Source of the DNA: Alphaproteobacteria bacterium
Lineage (GTDB): Bacteria; Pseudomonadota; Alphaproteobacteria; UBA828
Direction: 5' to 3'
Assembly (NCBI GenBank): GCA_022823305.1
Contig: JAJDXK010000101.1
Location: 153,346-217,345 of the forward strand
Length of the DNA stretch: 64,000 nucleotides
Position numbers and translations under genes: made by a program. The notes beneath the pieces were generated by a model. It searched no databases. It was not told the DNA's origin and saw only the letters and a list, made by a program, of their open reading frames with translations. Every line of letters begins with the position of its first letter. The first letter of the stretch is position 1. This document shows positions 18,380 to 27,785 of the stretch, one piece after another.

Positions 18380-20683
18380 ATGGCTGAGGACCTGCGTCAG
18401 GCGGCGCTGGACTACCACCGCGCGCCCAAGCCGGGGAAGCTCGGCATCCACGCGACCAAGCGCATGACCACGCAGCGCGACCTGTCGCTGGCCTACAGCC
18501 CGGGCGTGGCGGCGGCGTGCGAGGAGATCGAGAAGGACGCCGCCTGCGTCTGGGACTACACCGCCCGCGCCAACCTCGTGGCGGTGATCAGCAACGGCAG
18601 CGCCGTGCTCGGGCTCGGCGCCATCGGCGCGCTGGCCTCGAAGCCCGTCATGGAAGGAAAGGCCGTCCTCTTCAAGAGGTTCGCCAATATCGACGTGTTC
18701 GACCTGGAGGTCGACGAGACCGACGTCGACGGCTTCGTGGACACCGTCGCGCGCCTCGAGCCGACATTCGGCGCGATCAACCTCGAGGACATCAAGGCGC
18801 CGGAATGCTTCGAGATCGAGCGGCGCCTGAGGGAGCGCCTCAACATCCCGGTCTTCCACGACGACCAGCACGGCACCGCCATCTGCGTCGCCGCGGCCGC
18901 GCTCAACGCGCTCCGCGTCGTCGGCAAGGACATGGGCGCGGTGCGGCTGGTGTGCTCGGGCGCCGGCGCCGCGGCGATGGCCTGCCTCGACCTGCTGGGC
19001 GAGCTCGGCATCCCGCGCGGAAACATGGCGGTGTGCGACAGCAAGGGGGTGCTGCGCAGCGCCCGCGACGACCTCAACGAGCAGAAGCGGCGCTACGCGC
19101 TCGACACCGACGCCCGCACGCTCGACGAGGTGATCGAGGGCGCGGACATCTTCCTCGGGCTCTCCGGTCCCGGCACGTTGAGCCCGGCGATGGTCGAGAC
19201 GATGGGGCCCAGGCCCATCATCCTGGCGCTCGCCAACCCCACGCCCGAGATCATGCCCGAGGACGCGCTCGCCGTGCGGGCGGATGCGATCATCGCCACC
19301 GGGCGCTCCGACTATCCCAACCAGGTCAACAACGTCCTCTGCTTCCCCTTCATCTTCCGCGGCGCGCTCGACTGCGGCGCGACCGAGATCAACACGGCGA
19401 TGAAGCTCGCCTGCGTGCGCGCGATCGCCGATCTCGCCATGGCCGAATCGTCCGACGTGGTGGCGGCCGCCTACGGCGACCAGTCGCTGACCTTCGGCGC
19501 GAACTACATCATTCCCAAGCCCTTCGATCCGCGCCTCATCTCGACCGTGCCGGTGGCGGTCGCCGAGGCGGCGATGGAAAGCGGCGTCGCGAGCCGCCCG
19601 ATCGCCGATCTCGAAGCCTACCGCCACCGGCTTTCCGGCCTCGTGTTCCGCACCGGCTTCCTGATGAAGGCGGTGTTCGACCGGGCCAAGGCGGACCCGA
19701 AGCGGGTGGTCTATGCCGCCGGCGAGAACGACGGCGTGCTGCGGGCTGCGCAGCAGGCGATCGACGAGGGCATCGCCCGGCCCATCCTGATCGGCCGGCC
19801 CTTCCGCATCGAGGAGAAGATCGAGCGCCTGGCGCTCAGACTGAGGATCGGCGAGACCGTCCAGGTCATCGATCCCGCGCGGTACGAGAAATACGAAAGC
19901 TATTGCCGGCTCTACCACGAGCTGATGGGGCGGCGCGGCGTCTCGCCCGCTGCGGCGCGCGTCGTGCTGCGCACGCAGGCGGCGGCGATCGCCTCGATGA
20001 TGGTCCGCTGCGGCGATGCGGATGCCCTGATCGCCGGCCCCGCCGCCCTGTTCCGGCCGACCCTGCTGCATGTGCTGGACGTGATCGGCCTGCGGGAGGG
20101 GGTCTCGTCCGCGGCCGCGCTGGAGGTGCTGATCCTCACCAAGGGCGTGTTCTTCATCACCGACACCGACGTCACCGAGGACCCCGAGCCCGAGCAGATC
20201 TGCCAGTCGGCGGTCCTCGCAGCCGAGCAGGTGCGCCGCTTCGGCATGACGCCGAAGATCGCGCTGCTCTCCGGCTCCAACTTCGGCAGCAACGACTTCG
20301 CCGCCTCGACCAAGATGCGGGAGGCGCTCAGGCTGCTGCACCGCCACGTGCCCGATCTCGAGGCCGAGGGCGAGATGCTCGCCGATACCGCGCTCGACGA
20401 GACCGTCCGCGCGGAGATGTTCCCGAATTCCCGCCTCAAGGGGCAGGCCAACACGCTGGTGCTGCCCGACCTCGCCTCCGCCAACATCGCCTACAACATG
20501 GTCAAGGTGCTCTCCGACGGCATTTCGGTGGGCCCCATCCTGCTCGGCCTCGCGGCGCCGGCCTACGTTCTCCACGGCTCGACGACGACGCGCGGCGTGC
20601 TCAACATGACGGCGATCGCCACGGTCGAGGCGCAGACCCGTGCGGCGGAGGGCGACGCCCCCGGATCGGCGACGGCAGACTGA
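18380..20683 (+). CDS. maeB: NADP-dependent malic enzyme with C-terminal phosphotransacetylase-like domain
   Basis: A 767-residue MaeB-type enzyme that oxidatively decarboxylates malate to pyruvate, supplying NADPH and pyruvate. The N-terminal catalytic part (about 1-425) has the malic enzyme segments [18 protein letters not shown] and [10 protein letters not shown]. The NAD(P)-binding loop [10 protein letters not shown] is also visible. The C-terminal part (about 430-767) matches the phosphate acetyltransferase domain that regulates these enzymes in proteobacteria. Full length, divergent from pxpA. Confidence 0.93.
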   Translation: MAEDLRQAALDYHRAPKPGKLGIHATKRMTTQRDLSLAYSPGVAAACEEIEKDAACVWDYTARANLVAVISNGSAVLGLGAIGALASKPVMEGKAVLFKRFANIDVFDLEVDETDVDGFVDTVARLEPTFGAINLEDIKAPECFEIERRLRERLNIPVFHDDQHGTAICVAAAALNALRVVGKDMGAVRLVCSGAGAAAMACLDLLGELGIPRGNMAVCDSKGVLRSARDDLNEQKRRYALDTDARTLDEVIEGADIFLGLSGPGTLSPAMVETMGPRPIILALANPTPEIMPEDALAVRADAIIATGRSDYPNQVNNVLCFPFIFRGALDCGATEINTAMKLACVRAIADLAMAESSDVVAAAYGDQSLTFGANYIIPKPFDPRLISTVPVAVAEAAMESGVASRPIADLEAYRHRLSGLVFRTGFLMKAVFDRAKADPKRVVYAAGENDGVLRAAQQAIDEGIARPILIGRPFRIEEKIERLALRLRIGETVQVIDPARYEKYESYCRLYHELMGRRGVSPAAARVVLRTQAAAIASMMVRCGDADALIAGPAALFRPTLLHVLDVIGLREGVSSAAALEVLILTKGVFFITDTDVTEDPEPEQICQSAVLAAEQVRRFGMTPKIALLSGSNFGSNDFAASTKMREALRLLHRHVPDLEAEGEMLADTALDETVRAEMFPNSRLKGQANTLVLPDLASANIAYNMVKVLSDGISVGPILLGLAAPAYVLHGSTTTRGVLNMTAIATVEAQTRAAEGDAPGSATAD

Positions 20684-20730
20684 CCCGGCGCGCGATCGCG
20701 CGGCCCGGCTGCACCGGGCGCCGTGGAGGC

Positions 20731-20759
20731 TGGCAGGCGGGGGCGGTTCTTGCTACAAG
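20731..20759 (+). promoter_or_regulatory. possible promoter of the histidine operon
   Basis: A -10-like TACAAG (20754-20759) has a weak TGGCAG 17 bases upstream and lies 35 bases before the hisB ATG. It is the best candidate in the 110-base gap after maeB. Confidence is low. Confidence 0.28.
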
Positions 20760-20793
20760 GGCGCCGTTCCCCCGGATCCGTCGGACTTGCGGC

Positions 20794-21411
20794 ATGAGCC
20801 AGCCCACGCGCACGGCCCGCGTCGAGCGGGTGACCAAGGAGACCAGCATTTCCGTCAGCGTCGATCTCGACGGCAGCGGCCGCTCCGAGATCGCGACCGG
20901 AATCGGCTTCTTCGACCACATGCTGGAGCAGCTCTCGCGCCACAGCCTGATCGACATCGCCTGCGAGGCGAAGGGCGACATCGACGTGACCCTGCACCAC
21001 ACGGTGGAGGACACCGGGCTCGCGCTCGGCGAGGCGGTAAGCCAGGCGCTCGGCGAGCGGCGCGGCATCCGCCGCTACGGCAGCGCCGTGATCCCGATGG
21101 ACGAGACCTGCGCGCGCGTCTCGCTGGATGCGAGCAACCGGCCCTATCTGGTCTGGCGGGTCCAGTTCCCGAGACCCAGGCTCGACGGCATGGACACCGA
21201 GCACTTCAAGGAGTGGTTCCAGGCCTTCGCGCAGAGCGCAGGCCTCACGCTGCACGTCGAGCTGCTCTACGGCGAGAACAGCCACCACATGATCGAGGCC
21301 TGCTACAAGGGCCTCGCGCGGGCGCTGCGTCAGGCGGTCGAGCCCGACCCCCGCATGAGCGGCGAGATTCCCTCGACCAAGGGCGTGCTCGGGGGCAGCC
21401 TGGAGGTCTAG
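20794..21411 (+). CDS. hisB: imidazoleglycerol-phosphate dehydratase
   Basis: Sixth step of histidine biosynthesis. A 205-residue monofunctional HisB with the Mn-binding His-rich segments [16 protein letters not shown] and [11 protein letters not shown], and the C-terminal STKGVLGG. First gene of the tightly packed run hisB-DUF2628-hisH-GNAT-hisA-hisF-hisE-HIT. hisG, hisD, hisC and hisI are outside the window. Confidence 0.96.
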   Translation: MSQPTRTARVERVTKETSISVSVDLDGSGRSEIATGIGFFDHMLEQLSRHSLIDIACEAKGDIDVTLHHTVEDTGLALGEAVSQALGERRGIRRYGSAVIPMDETCARVSLDASNRPYLVWRVQFPRPRLDGMDTEHFKEWFQAFAQSAGLTLHVELLYGENSHHMIEACYKGLARALRQAVEPDPRMSGEIPSTKGVLGGSLEV

Positions 21412-21415
21412 GGCT

Positions 21416-21892
21416 GTGCGCTTCTACACGGTCCATGTGCCGGCCGGCGAGGGCGGCAGCGACGGCGCGCAGCTCGGCCGCGCGGTGCTCGTCCGCGAAG
21501 GCTTCAACTGGCTCGCCTTCTTCTTCGCGCCCTTCTGGGCCCTGGCGGAGGGGCTGTGGCTCGCGGCCGTGCCGCTGATCGCGGCGCTGGCGGCGATCAT
21601 CGCGGTGCCGGAAGTGCTCGGCCTCGGGCCGGTCTGGCCCGCGCTGCTCGGTCTCGGCTACGGCGTGCTCGCCGGCATGTCGGGCAACGACCTGCGCCGT
21701 GCCGCGCTCGCCGCGCGCGGCTATCGCCTGGTCGAGGTGGTGGCGGCGCCGGGCCGGGCGCAGGCGCTGATCCGCTATGCCGAGGCTGCCGCCTTCGCCC
21801 CGACCGCGACGCCGCGGGCGACGCCGGCGGCAGCCGGGACCCGTGCTCCCGGCGCGCTCGACCTCGGCCCGAGCCCCGGCTTCTGGAGCTGA
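21416..21892 (+). CDS. DUF2628 membrane protein
   Basis: A 158-residue protein starting with GTG 4 bases after hisB. It begins MRFYTVHVP, then has NWLAFFFAPFWALAEGLW and further hydrophobic helices to about residue 100, with an Ala/Pro-rich C-terminal tail. This matches DUF2628, a family often found between hisB and hisH in alphaproteobacteria with no established function. The position argues for co-expression with histidine synthesis. Confidence 0.8.
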   Translation: MRFYTVHVPAGEGGSDGAQLGRAVLVREGFNWLAFFFAPFWALAEGLWLAAVPLIAALAAIIAVPEVLGLGPVWPALLGLGYGVLAGMSGNDLRRAALAARGYRLVEVVAAPGRAQALIRYAEAAAFAPTATPRATPAAAGTRAPGALDLGPSPGFWS

Positions 21893-21898
21893 GCCGCC

Positions 21899-22543
21899 GT
21901 GACCACCGCGATCATCGACTACGGCTCGGGCAACCTGCGCTCCGCCGCCAAGGCCTTCGAGCGGGCTGCTGCCGACGCCACCCCGGCGGAGCCGGTGCTG
22001 GTGACCGAGGACGCGGAGCAGGTGCGCCGCGCGGAACGGATCGTGCTGCCCGGCGTCGGCGCCTTCGCCGACTGCAAGGCGGGCCTAGCCGCGCGCGCGG
22101 GCATGATCGAGGCGCTGGAGGACGCGGTGCTGCGGCGCGGCGTGCCCTTCCTCGGCATCTGCGTCGGCATGCAGCTCATGGCGCGCGTCGGCCGCGAGCA
22201 CGGCGAGCACGAGGGGCTCGGCTGGATCGACGGCGAGGTCGTGCCGCTGGAGCCCGGGGACGCGACGCTCAAGGTGCCCCACATGGGCTGGAACGATCTC
22301 GCGCTCGCCAACGGCGGCCACCCGATCCTCGCAGGGCTGGCGAGCGGGTCGCACGCCTATTTCGTCCACGGCTACGGGCTCGCCTGCCGCGAGCCTCGAG
22401 AGGTCCTTGCGACCGTGGACTACGGCGGCACCGTCACCGCGGTCGCGGGCCGCGACAACATGGTCGGCACCCAGTTCCACCCTGAGAAGAGCCAGGCGGT
22501 GGGCCTCGCGGTGATCGGCAACTTCCTGCGGTGGCGGCCATGA
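21899..22543 (+). CDS. hisH: imidazole glycerol phosphate synthase, glutaminase subunit
   Basis: Class I glutamine amidotransferase that releases ammonia for HisF. 214 residues with nucleophile Cys88 in GICVGMQ and the His194/Glu196 pair in FHPEK. GTG start. Its stop overlaps the GNAT gene start as ATGA. HisF, its partner, is encoded two genes later. Confidence 0.96.
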   Translation: MTTAIIDYGSGNLRSAAKAFERAAADATPAEPVLVTEDAEQVRRAERIVLPGVGAFADCKAGLAARAGMIEALEDAVLRRGVPFLGICVGMQLMARVGREHGEHEGLGWIDGEVVPLEPGDATLKVPHMGWNDLALANGGHPILAGLASGSHAYFVHGYGLACREPREVLATVDYGGTVTAVAGRDNMVGTQFHPEKSQAVGLAVIGNFLRWRP

Positions 22544-23112
22544 GCGAGGCGGCGACCGCAGAGCCGCGCATCGAGGTCGCCATGGTCGAGCGGCTGGGCA
22601 AGCGCGAGCTCGCCGAGCTGTGCGACGCCGCCGCGCTTGCGATCAACGACGGCGCCGGCTTCGGCTGGGTGAGCCCGCCCCAGCCCGAGGCCTTCGAGCG
22701 CTACTGGCGGGGCGTCACCGTGGTGCCGGAGCGGGTGCTCTTCGTCGGCCGCCTGGACGGCGTGGTGGCGGGCTCGGTGCAGCTGGTCTCGGCGCCGCCG
22801 CAAAAGGAGGCGTGGCGTCTCTCGTGCCTCGTCGACACCCACTTCGTGGCGCCCTGGGCGCGCGGGCACGGGCTCGCCCGGCTGCTGCTGGAGGCGGTGG
22901 AGGCGGAGGCCCGGTCGCGCGGCTTCCGGGTGGTGAACCTGAGCGTGCGCGTGACGCAGGAGGCTGCCATCGCGCTCTACGAGTCGCTCGGCTTCGAGCG
23001 CTGGGGCACGCACCCGAAGTACGCCCACGTCGACGGCGAACCCGTCGCCGGCCACTACTACTGCAAGGAGCTGGCGCAGCCTGCGGGCCGGCCTTCCGGC
23101 GCCGCACCATGA
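22540..23112 (+). CDS. GNAT family N-acetyltransferase inside the histidine operon
   Basis: A 190-residue GNAT protein with an acetyl-CoA loop region ([15 protein letters not shown]) and the C-terminal segment [15 protein letters not shown]. It overlaps hisH upstream and hisA downstream, both by ATGA, so it is translated with the pathway genes. The acceptor substrate is unknown. Confidence 0.85.
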   Translation: MSEAATAEPRIEVAMVERLGKRELAELCDAAALAINDGAGFGWVSPPQPEAFERYWRGVTVVPERVLFVGRLDGVVAGSVQLVSAPPQKEAWRLSCLVDTHFVAPWARGHGLARLLLEAVEAEARSRGFRVVNLSVRVTQEAAIALYESLGFERWGTHPKYAHVDGEPVAGHYYCKELAQPAGRPSGAAP

Positions 23113-23834
23113 TCCTCTTCCCCGCCATCGACCTGAAGGACGGCGCCTGCGTCAGGCTGGTGCAGGGCGACATGGCGCGGGCGACGGTCTTCTCCGACGA
23201 CCCGCCGGCGCAGGCGCGGGCCTTCGCCGCCGCCGGCTTCTCCTGGCTCCACGTCGTCGACCTCGACGGCGCCTTCGCCGGCAAGCCGGTCAACGGCGGC
23301 GCGGTCGGCGCGATCCTCGAGGCGATCGACGTGCCCGTCCAGCTCGGCGGCGGCATCCGCGACATGGCCACCATCGAGGCCTGGCTCGCGCGCGGCGTGC
23401 AGCGGGTGGTCCTCGGCACCGTGGCGGTGCGCGAGCCTGAGCTCGTGCGCGAGGCCTGCCGCGCCTTCCCCGGCCGGGTCGCCGTCGGCATCGACGCCCG
23501 CGACGGCCGTGTCGCGGTCGAGGGCTGGGCCGAGACGGTGGAGATCGAGGCGCTGGAGCTCGCGCGCCGCTTCGAGGACGCCGGTGCGGCCGTGATCGTC
23601 CACACCGACATCGCCCGCGACGGCGCGCTGGAAGGGGTCGCGGCGGCGGCGACCGGGGCCCTGGCGCGGGCACTGACGACACCGGTCGTCGCCTCCGGCG
23701 GCGTCGCCTCCCACGCCGACCTGGACGCGCTCAAGGCCCACGAGGCGGACGGCGTCTGCGGCGTGATCTGTGGCCGCGCGCTCTACGACGGGCGCATCGA
23801 CCCGGCGCAGGCGCTGGCGCAGCTCGCCGCCTGA
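23109..23834 (+). CDS. hisA: phosphoribosylformimino-5-aminoimidazole carboxamide ribotide isomerase
   Basis: Fourth step of histidine biosynthesis: an Amadori isomerisation on a beta/alpha barrel. 241 residues with the general base Asp8 in FPAIDLKDG, phosphate loops QLGGGIRD and ASGGVAS, and the second catalytic Asp in HTDIARDG. Starts within ATGA of the GNAT gene. Confidence 0.96.
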   Translation: MILFPAIDLKDGACVRLVQGDMARATVFSDDPPAQARAFAAAGFSWLHVVDLDGAFAGKPVNGGAVGAILEAIDVPVQLGGGIRDMATIEAWLARGVQRVVLGTVAVREPELVREACRAFPGRVAVGIDARDGRVAVEGWAETVEIEALELARRFEDAGAAVIVHTDIARDGALEGVAAAATGALARALTTPVVASGGVASHADLDALKAHEADGVCGVICGRALYDGRIDPAQALAQLAA

Positions 23835-23852
23835 GCCCTCCGAGCCCGCGCC

Positions 23853-24626
23853 ATGCTGAAGATGCGCGTCATCCCGTGCCTGGACGTCCACGCCGGCCGC
23901 GTGGTCAAGGGCGTGCGCTTCGTGGACCTGGTGGACGCGGGCGACCCGGTGGAGCAGGCCCGGGTCTACGACGGGCAGGGGGCGGATGAGCTCTGCTTCC
24001 TCGACATCACCGCGTCGCACGAGGGCCGCGAGACGATCTACGACGTGGTCGCCGGCACCGCCGAGGCGTGCTTCATGCCGCTCACCGTCGGCGGCGGCGT
24101 GCGCGCCATCGAGGACGTGCGCGCGCTGCTGCTGGCGGGCGCCGACAAGGTCTCGATCAACACCGCCGCGGTGTTCAATCCGGCCTTCGTGGCCGAGGCG
24201 GCGGAGAAGTTCGGCACCCAGTGCATCGTCGTCGCCATCGACGCCAAGCGCCGCGAGGGCGGCGGCTTCGAGATCTTCACCCACGGCGGGCGCAAGCCCA
24301 CCGGGATCGACGCCATCCAGTGGGCGCGGCAGATGGCCGAGGCCGGCGCCGGCGAGATTCTGCTGACCTCGATGGACCGGGACGGCACCCGTGTGGGCTT
24401 CGATCTGGAGCTCACGCGGGCGGTGGCCGACGCGGTCACGATCCCGGTCATCGCGTCGGGCGGCGTCGGCACGCTGGACCATCTGGTGGAGGGCATCCGC
24501 GACGGCCACGCGACCGCGGTGCTCGCCGCCTCGATCTTCCACTTCGGCACCCACTCCATCGGCGAGGCCAAGGCGCACATGCGTGCCGCCGGTGTCCCGG
24601 TGCGGCCCGAGACGGCGCAACCATGA
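23853..24626 (+). CDS. hisF: imidazole glycerol phosphate synthase, cyclase subunit
   Basis: Barrel enzyme that uses HisH-derived ammonia to close the imidazole ring, giving IGP and AICAR. 257 residues, with Asp11 in IPCLDVHAG and the second catalytic Asp in [17 protein letters not shown] and ASGGVGT form the phosphate sites. Confidence 0.96.
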   Translation: MLKMRVIPCLDVHAGRVVKGVRFVDLVDAGDPVEQARVYDGQGADELCFLDITASHEGRETIYDVVAGTAEACFMPLTVGGGVRAIEDVRALLLAGADKVSINTAAVFNPAFVAEAAEKFGTQCIVVAIDAKRREGGGFEIFTHGGRKPTGIDAIQWARQMAEAGAGEILLTSMDRDGTRVGFDLELTRAVADAVTIPVIASGGVGTLDHLVEGIRDGHATAVLAASIFHFGTHSIGEAKAHMRAAGVPVRPETAQP

Positions 24627-24678
24627 CGGCGCGCGGGAAATCTGATACCCAGTCCCGCGCGGCGGATCGGGGCAGGTG

Positions 24679-25026
24679 ATGGCGAAGGCGCGGAGCGGAG
24701 GCATCGTCGAGGAGCTGTTCGATATCATCGAGCAGCGCAAGGAGGGCGATCCCGAGGCCTCCTACGTCGCGCGCACCTTCGCGCGCGGGCGCGAGCACGT
24801 GGCCAAGAAGGTGGGCGAGGAGGGGGTCGAGGTGGCGCTCGCCGGCGCCCTCGGCGACCGCAAGGGCGTCGTCTCGGAGAGCGCGGACCTGCTCTTTCAC
24901 CTCCTGATCCTGTGGTCGGACACGGGCGTTCAGCCTGCCGACGTGTTCGACGAACTCTCGAAGCGGCGCGGCGTCTCCGGACTGGCGCGGGAGGCCGGCA
25001 AGCGCAGAGCCGGGAACAAGCGATGA
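24679..25026 (+). CDS. hisE: phosphoribosyl-ATP pyrophosphatase
   Basis: Second step of histidine biosynthesis: hydrolysis of PR-ATP to PR-AMP. 115 residues, all-alpha MazG-like fold, with the metal-binding acid cluster [13 protein letters not shown] and [11 protein letters not shown]. The ATG at 24679 was chosen over an immediately preceding GTG. Monofunctional, without a fused HisI. Its stop overlaps the HIT gene start as ATGA. Confidence 0.94.
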   Translation: MAKARSGGIVEELFDIIEQRKEGDPEASYVARTFARGREHVAKKVGEEGVEVALAGALGDRKGVVSESADLLFHLLILWSDTGVQPADVFDELSKRRGVSGLAREAGKRRAGNKR

Positions 25027-25385
25027 GCTACGACGAGAACAACATCTTCGCGAAGATCCTGCGCGGCGAGATCCCCAACGACACCGTGTACGAGGACGAC
25101 GCGGTGCTGGCCTTCAACGACATCGCGCCGCAGGCGCCGGTGCACGTGCTGGTGATCCCCAAGGGGCCTTACGTCTCGCTCGACGACTTCACGCGAGATG
25201 CCCCGGCCGAAGAGGTCGGGCGCTTCTTCAAGACGGTGGGCGAGATCGCCCGCTCGCTCGGGCTCGACGGCGGGGGCTTCCGCACCATCGCCAACACCGG
25301 CGCCGACGGCGGTCAGGAGGTGCCCCACTTCCACGTCCACATCTGCGGCGGCCGCCGCCTCGGGCGCATGATCGCGAAGGCCTGA
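25023..25385 (+). CDS. HIT-family (HinT-like) nucleotide hydrolase
   Basis: A 120-residue histidine-triad protein with HFHVHICGG at the C-terminus and the typical start NIFAKILRGEIP. HinT proteins hydrolyse nucleoside phosphoramidates such as AMP-lysine. It overlaps hisE by ATGA and is the last gene of the histidine run. hisE followed by a HIT gene is common in alphaproteobacteria. Confidence 0.92.
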   Translation: MSYDENNIFAKILRGEIPNDTVYEDDAVLAFNDIAPQAPVHVLVIPKGPYVSLDDFTRDAPAEEVGRFFKTVGEIARSLGLDGGGFRTIANTGADGGQEVPHFHVHICGGRRLGRMIAKA

Positions 25386-25404
25386 GCCTCCCCCGGCCGA
25401 TCCT

Positions 25405-26925
25405 CTACCCGTAAGGGCCGATGCGGCGATAGGAGAGCGCCTCGGCGACGTGCGCGCGCCTCACCGTCTCGGCGCCGGCGAGGTCCGCGATGGTGCGCGC
25501 CACCCGCAGCACGCGGTGATGGCCGCGCGCCGACAGCCTGAGCCGGTCGGTCGCCTCGGTCAGCAACGCCCGCCCTTCCTCGTCGGGTGTCGCGATGCTG
25601 GCCAGCAGCTCGCCTTCCGCCTCGGCGTTGGTGCGCAGCTCGGGCGCCGCATCGAGTGCCTCGAAGCGCGCCCGCTGGAGGGCACGGGCGGCGGCGACCC
25701 TGCGCGCCACCTCGGCCGAGCCCTCGGCCGGCGGCGGCAGGGTGAGGTCGGCGGCGGAAAGCTCCGGCACCTCCGCGTGCAGGTCGATGCGGTCGTAGAG
25801 GGGCCCCGAGATTCGCACCTGATAGTCGCGGGCGCAGTGCGGCGCGCGCGAGCAGGCGCGCGCGGGGTCGGAGAGGTAGCCGCAGCGGCAGGGGTTCATG
25901 GCGGCGATCAGCTGAAAGCGCGCCGGGTAGCGCACGTGGGCGTTGGCGCGGGCGACCGCCACGGCGCCACTCTCGATCGGCTGGCGCAGCGCATCGAGCA
26001 CGGGGCGGGGGAACTCGGGCAGCTCGTCCAGGAAGAGGACGCCGAGATGGGCGAGCGAGACCTCGCCCGGCCTGGCGCGGACGCCGCCGCCCACCATCGC
26101 CGCCATCGAAGCCGAATGGTGCGGGTCGCGGAAGGGGCGGCTGCGGGTGAGCCCGCTGCCGTCGAGCAGGCCCGCGACCGAGGCGATCATGCTGACGCTG
26201 AGCGCCTCCTCCGGCGCGAGCGGCGGCAGGATGCCGGGGAGGCGCTGGGCCAGCATCGACTTGCCGGTGCCGGGCGGGCCGATCATCAGCAGGTTGTGGG
26301 CGCCGGCGGCGGCCACCTCGAGGGCGCGCTTGACCGTCTCCTGCCCCTTGATGTCGCGCAGGTCGGGGTAGCGCGGCGGCTCGGCCAGCGCCGCCGGCGC
26401 GGGCGGCGCCTGCAGCTGGGTGCCCTTGAAGTGATTGATGAGCGCCAGCAGGTCCGTCGGCGCCACCACCTCGCCGCCGCCGGCCCAGACGGCCTCGGCG
26501 CCGTTCGCCGCCGGGCAGATCAGGCCGCGCTCGCGCGCGTTCGCGCCGATGGCGGCGGGCAGCACGCCGGTCACCCGAATCAGCGCGCCGTCGAGCCCGA
26601 GCTCGCCGAGCGCGACGTAGTTCGCGAGATCGTCCGCCGTTAGCACCTCCATCGCCACCAGGAGCCCGAGCGCGATGGCTAGGTCGAAGTGGCTGCCCTC
26701 CTTCTGCATGTCCGCCGGCGCCAGGTTCACGGTGATCCGCTTCGCCGGCAGCGCGAGGCCCAGGCCCGCGAGCGCGCCCCGCACCCGCTCCCGGCTCTCG
26801 GCCACCGCCTTGTCCGGCAGGCCCACGACCGTGAACGCGGGCAGGCCCGCGCCGATGTGCACCTGCACGTCGACCGGCAGCGCCTCGATCCCCTGGAAGG
26901 CGACGGTCTCGATATGGGCAACCAT
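25405..26925 (-). CDS. yifB: YifB/ComM family Mg-chelatase-like AAA+ ATPase
   Basis: A 506-residue protein with an N-terminal Lon-protease-like domain (about 1-165), a Mg-chelatase AAA+ core with Walker A GPPGTGKS, and a C-terminal helical domain ending RAHVAEALSYR. A CRCG..C..A cysteine cluster sits in the core. The homologue ComM is a hexameric helicase that promotes branch migration during natural transformation. The ATG at 26923-26925 is the family start (MVAHIETVAFQG). Divergent from the methyltransferase gene, with a FixK/FNR-like box between them. Confidence 0.9.
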   Translation of the reverse strand: MVAHIETVAFQGIEALPVDVQVHIGAGLPAFTVVGLPDKAVAESRERVRGALAGLGLALPAKRITVNLAPADMQKEGSHFDLAIALGLLVAMEVLTADDLANYVALGELGLDGALIRVTGVLPAAIGANARERGLICPAANGAEAVWAGGGEVVAPTDLLALINHFKGTQLQAPPAPAALAEPPRYPDLRDIKGQETVKRALEVAAAGAHNLLMIGPPGTGKSMLAQRLPGILPPLAPEEALSVSMIASVAGLLDGSGLTRSRPFRDPHHSASMAAMVGGGVRARPGEVSLAHLGVLFLDELPEFPRPVLDALRQPIESGAVAVARANAHVRYPARFQLIAAMNPCRCGYLSDPARACSRAPHCARDYQVRISGPLYDRIDLHAEVPELSAADLTLPPPAEGSAEVARRVAAARALQRARFEALDAAPELRTNAEAEGELLASIATPDEEGRALLTEATDRLRLSARGHHRVLRVARTIADLAGAETVRRAHVAEALSYRRIGPYG

Positions 26926-26947
26926 GCGGCGCGTCCGGCCCCTCGGA

Positions 26948-26961
26948 TTGACATGGATCAA
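26948..26961. promoter_or_regulatory. FNR/FixK-type binding site candidate
   Basis: The sequence TTGACATGGATCAA fits the TTGAY-N4-RTCAA consensus of alphaproteobacterial FNR/FixK regulators at every fixed position. It lies in the divergent gap, about 23 bases from the yifB start and about 122 bases before the methyltransferase start. The spacing suits activation toward the plus-strand methyltransferase/nnrD pair or repression of yifB. TTGACA alone could also be a -35 element. Confidence 0.5.
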
Positions 26962-27083
26962 GGATGAGGTGCGAACGTACGCCGAGTGCGTCGCGAGGTA
27001 CAGGTGCTGCGCGGCAAGCCGCGAGCGCTCCGCGTCCCGGGTCGATACTGGCCCGCGGGCGGGGCGGGGGCTATTCTCGAACC

Positions 27084-27785
27084 ATGCCGGGCGCTGTCGA
27101 ACACTGGGGGCTGAGCAGCGATCTTGCGGTGCTGGACCGGCTCGTCGAGGTCGAGGGGCGCGCGCTGATCGATGTCGGCTGCGGCGCCGGCGCGCTGGCG
27201 CGGGCGCTGGCCGAGCGCGGCGCCAGCGTACTCGGCGTCGAGCCCGACCCGGTGCAGGCCGGGAAGAATCGTGCAGCACCGGAGACGGCGGGCGTGACCT
27301 TCGCCGAAGCGCGGGCGGAGGCGCTTCCGGCCGCCGACGGAACGGCCGACGGGGTGCTCTTCGGCCGTTCTCTCCACCATGTGCCCGAGGCCGCCATGCG
27401 GCCTGCGCTCGAGGAGGCGAAGCGGGTGCTCGGCCCCGGCGGCTTCGTCTACGTGCTGGAGCCGGTGATGGCGGGGCCCTTCTCGGCCGTCATGAAGCCC
27501 TTCCACGACGAGACCGAGGTGCGCCGGCAGGCGCGCGAGGCGCTGCTGGAATCGGCGCCGCTCTTCGCCGGGACGCGCGAGGTCCATTATGAGGTCGAGC
27601 GGCGTTTCGAGAGCCATGACGAATTCGTCGAGCTCTTCTCGGGCCTCAGCTACAACAGCTACGGCGCGGATGCGGTGCGCAGCGGGACCGTGAAGCGTCT
27701 CTTCGAGGCCGGCCGCACGGAGGCGGGCGACTACGCCTTCGTGCAACCGATGCGGGTCGACCTGTTCCACACCGCTCCCGCATGA
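27084..27785 (+). CDS. class I SAM-dependent methyltransferase
   Basis: A 233-residue small-molecule type methyltransferase with the SAM motif IDVGCGAGALARAL, an acidic VEPD after strand 2, and GRSLHHVP at post-II. No substrate domain is recognisable. Its last codons overlap the NAD(P)HX repair gene as ATGA, so the two are translated together. Confidence 0.85.
   Translation: MPGAVEHWGLSSDLAVLDRLVEVEGRALIDVGCGAGALARALAERGASVLGVEPDPVQAGKNRAAPETAGVTFAEARAEALPAADGTADGVLFGRSLHHVPEAAMRPALEEAKRVLGPGGFVYVLEPVMAGPFSAVMKPFHDETEVRRQAREALLESAPLFAGTREVHYEVERRFESHDEFVELFSGLSYNSYGADAVRSGTVKRLFEAGRTEAGDYAFVQPMRVDLFHTAPA

Noticed and set aside
17081..20575. A 1164-codon minus-strand open frame opposite maeB
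   Set aside because: Shadow of maeB and pxpA; low-complexity, no domain.
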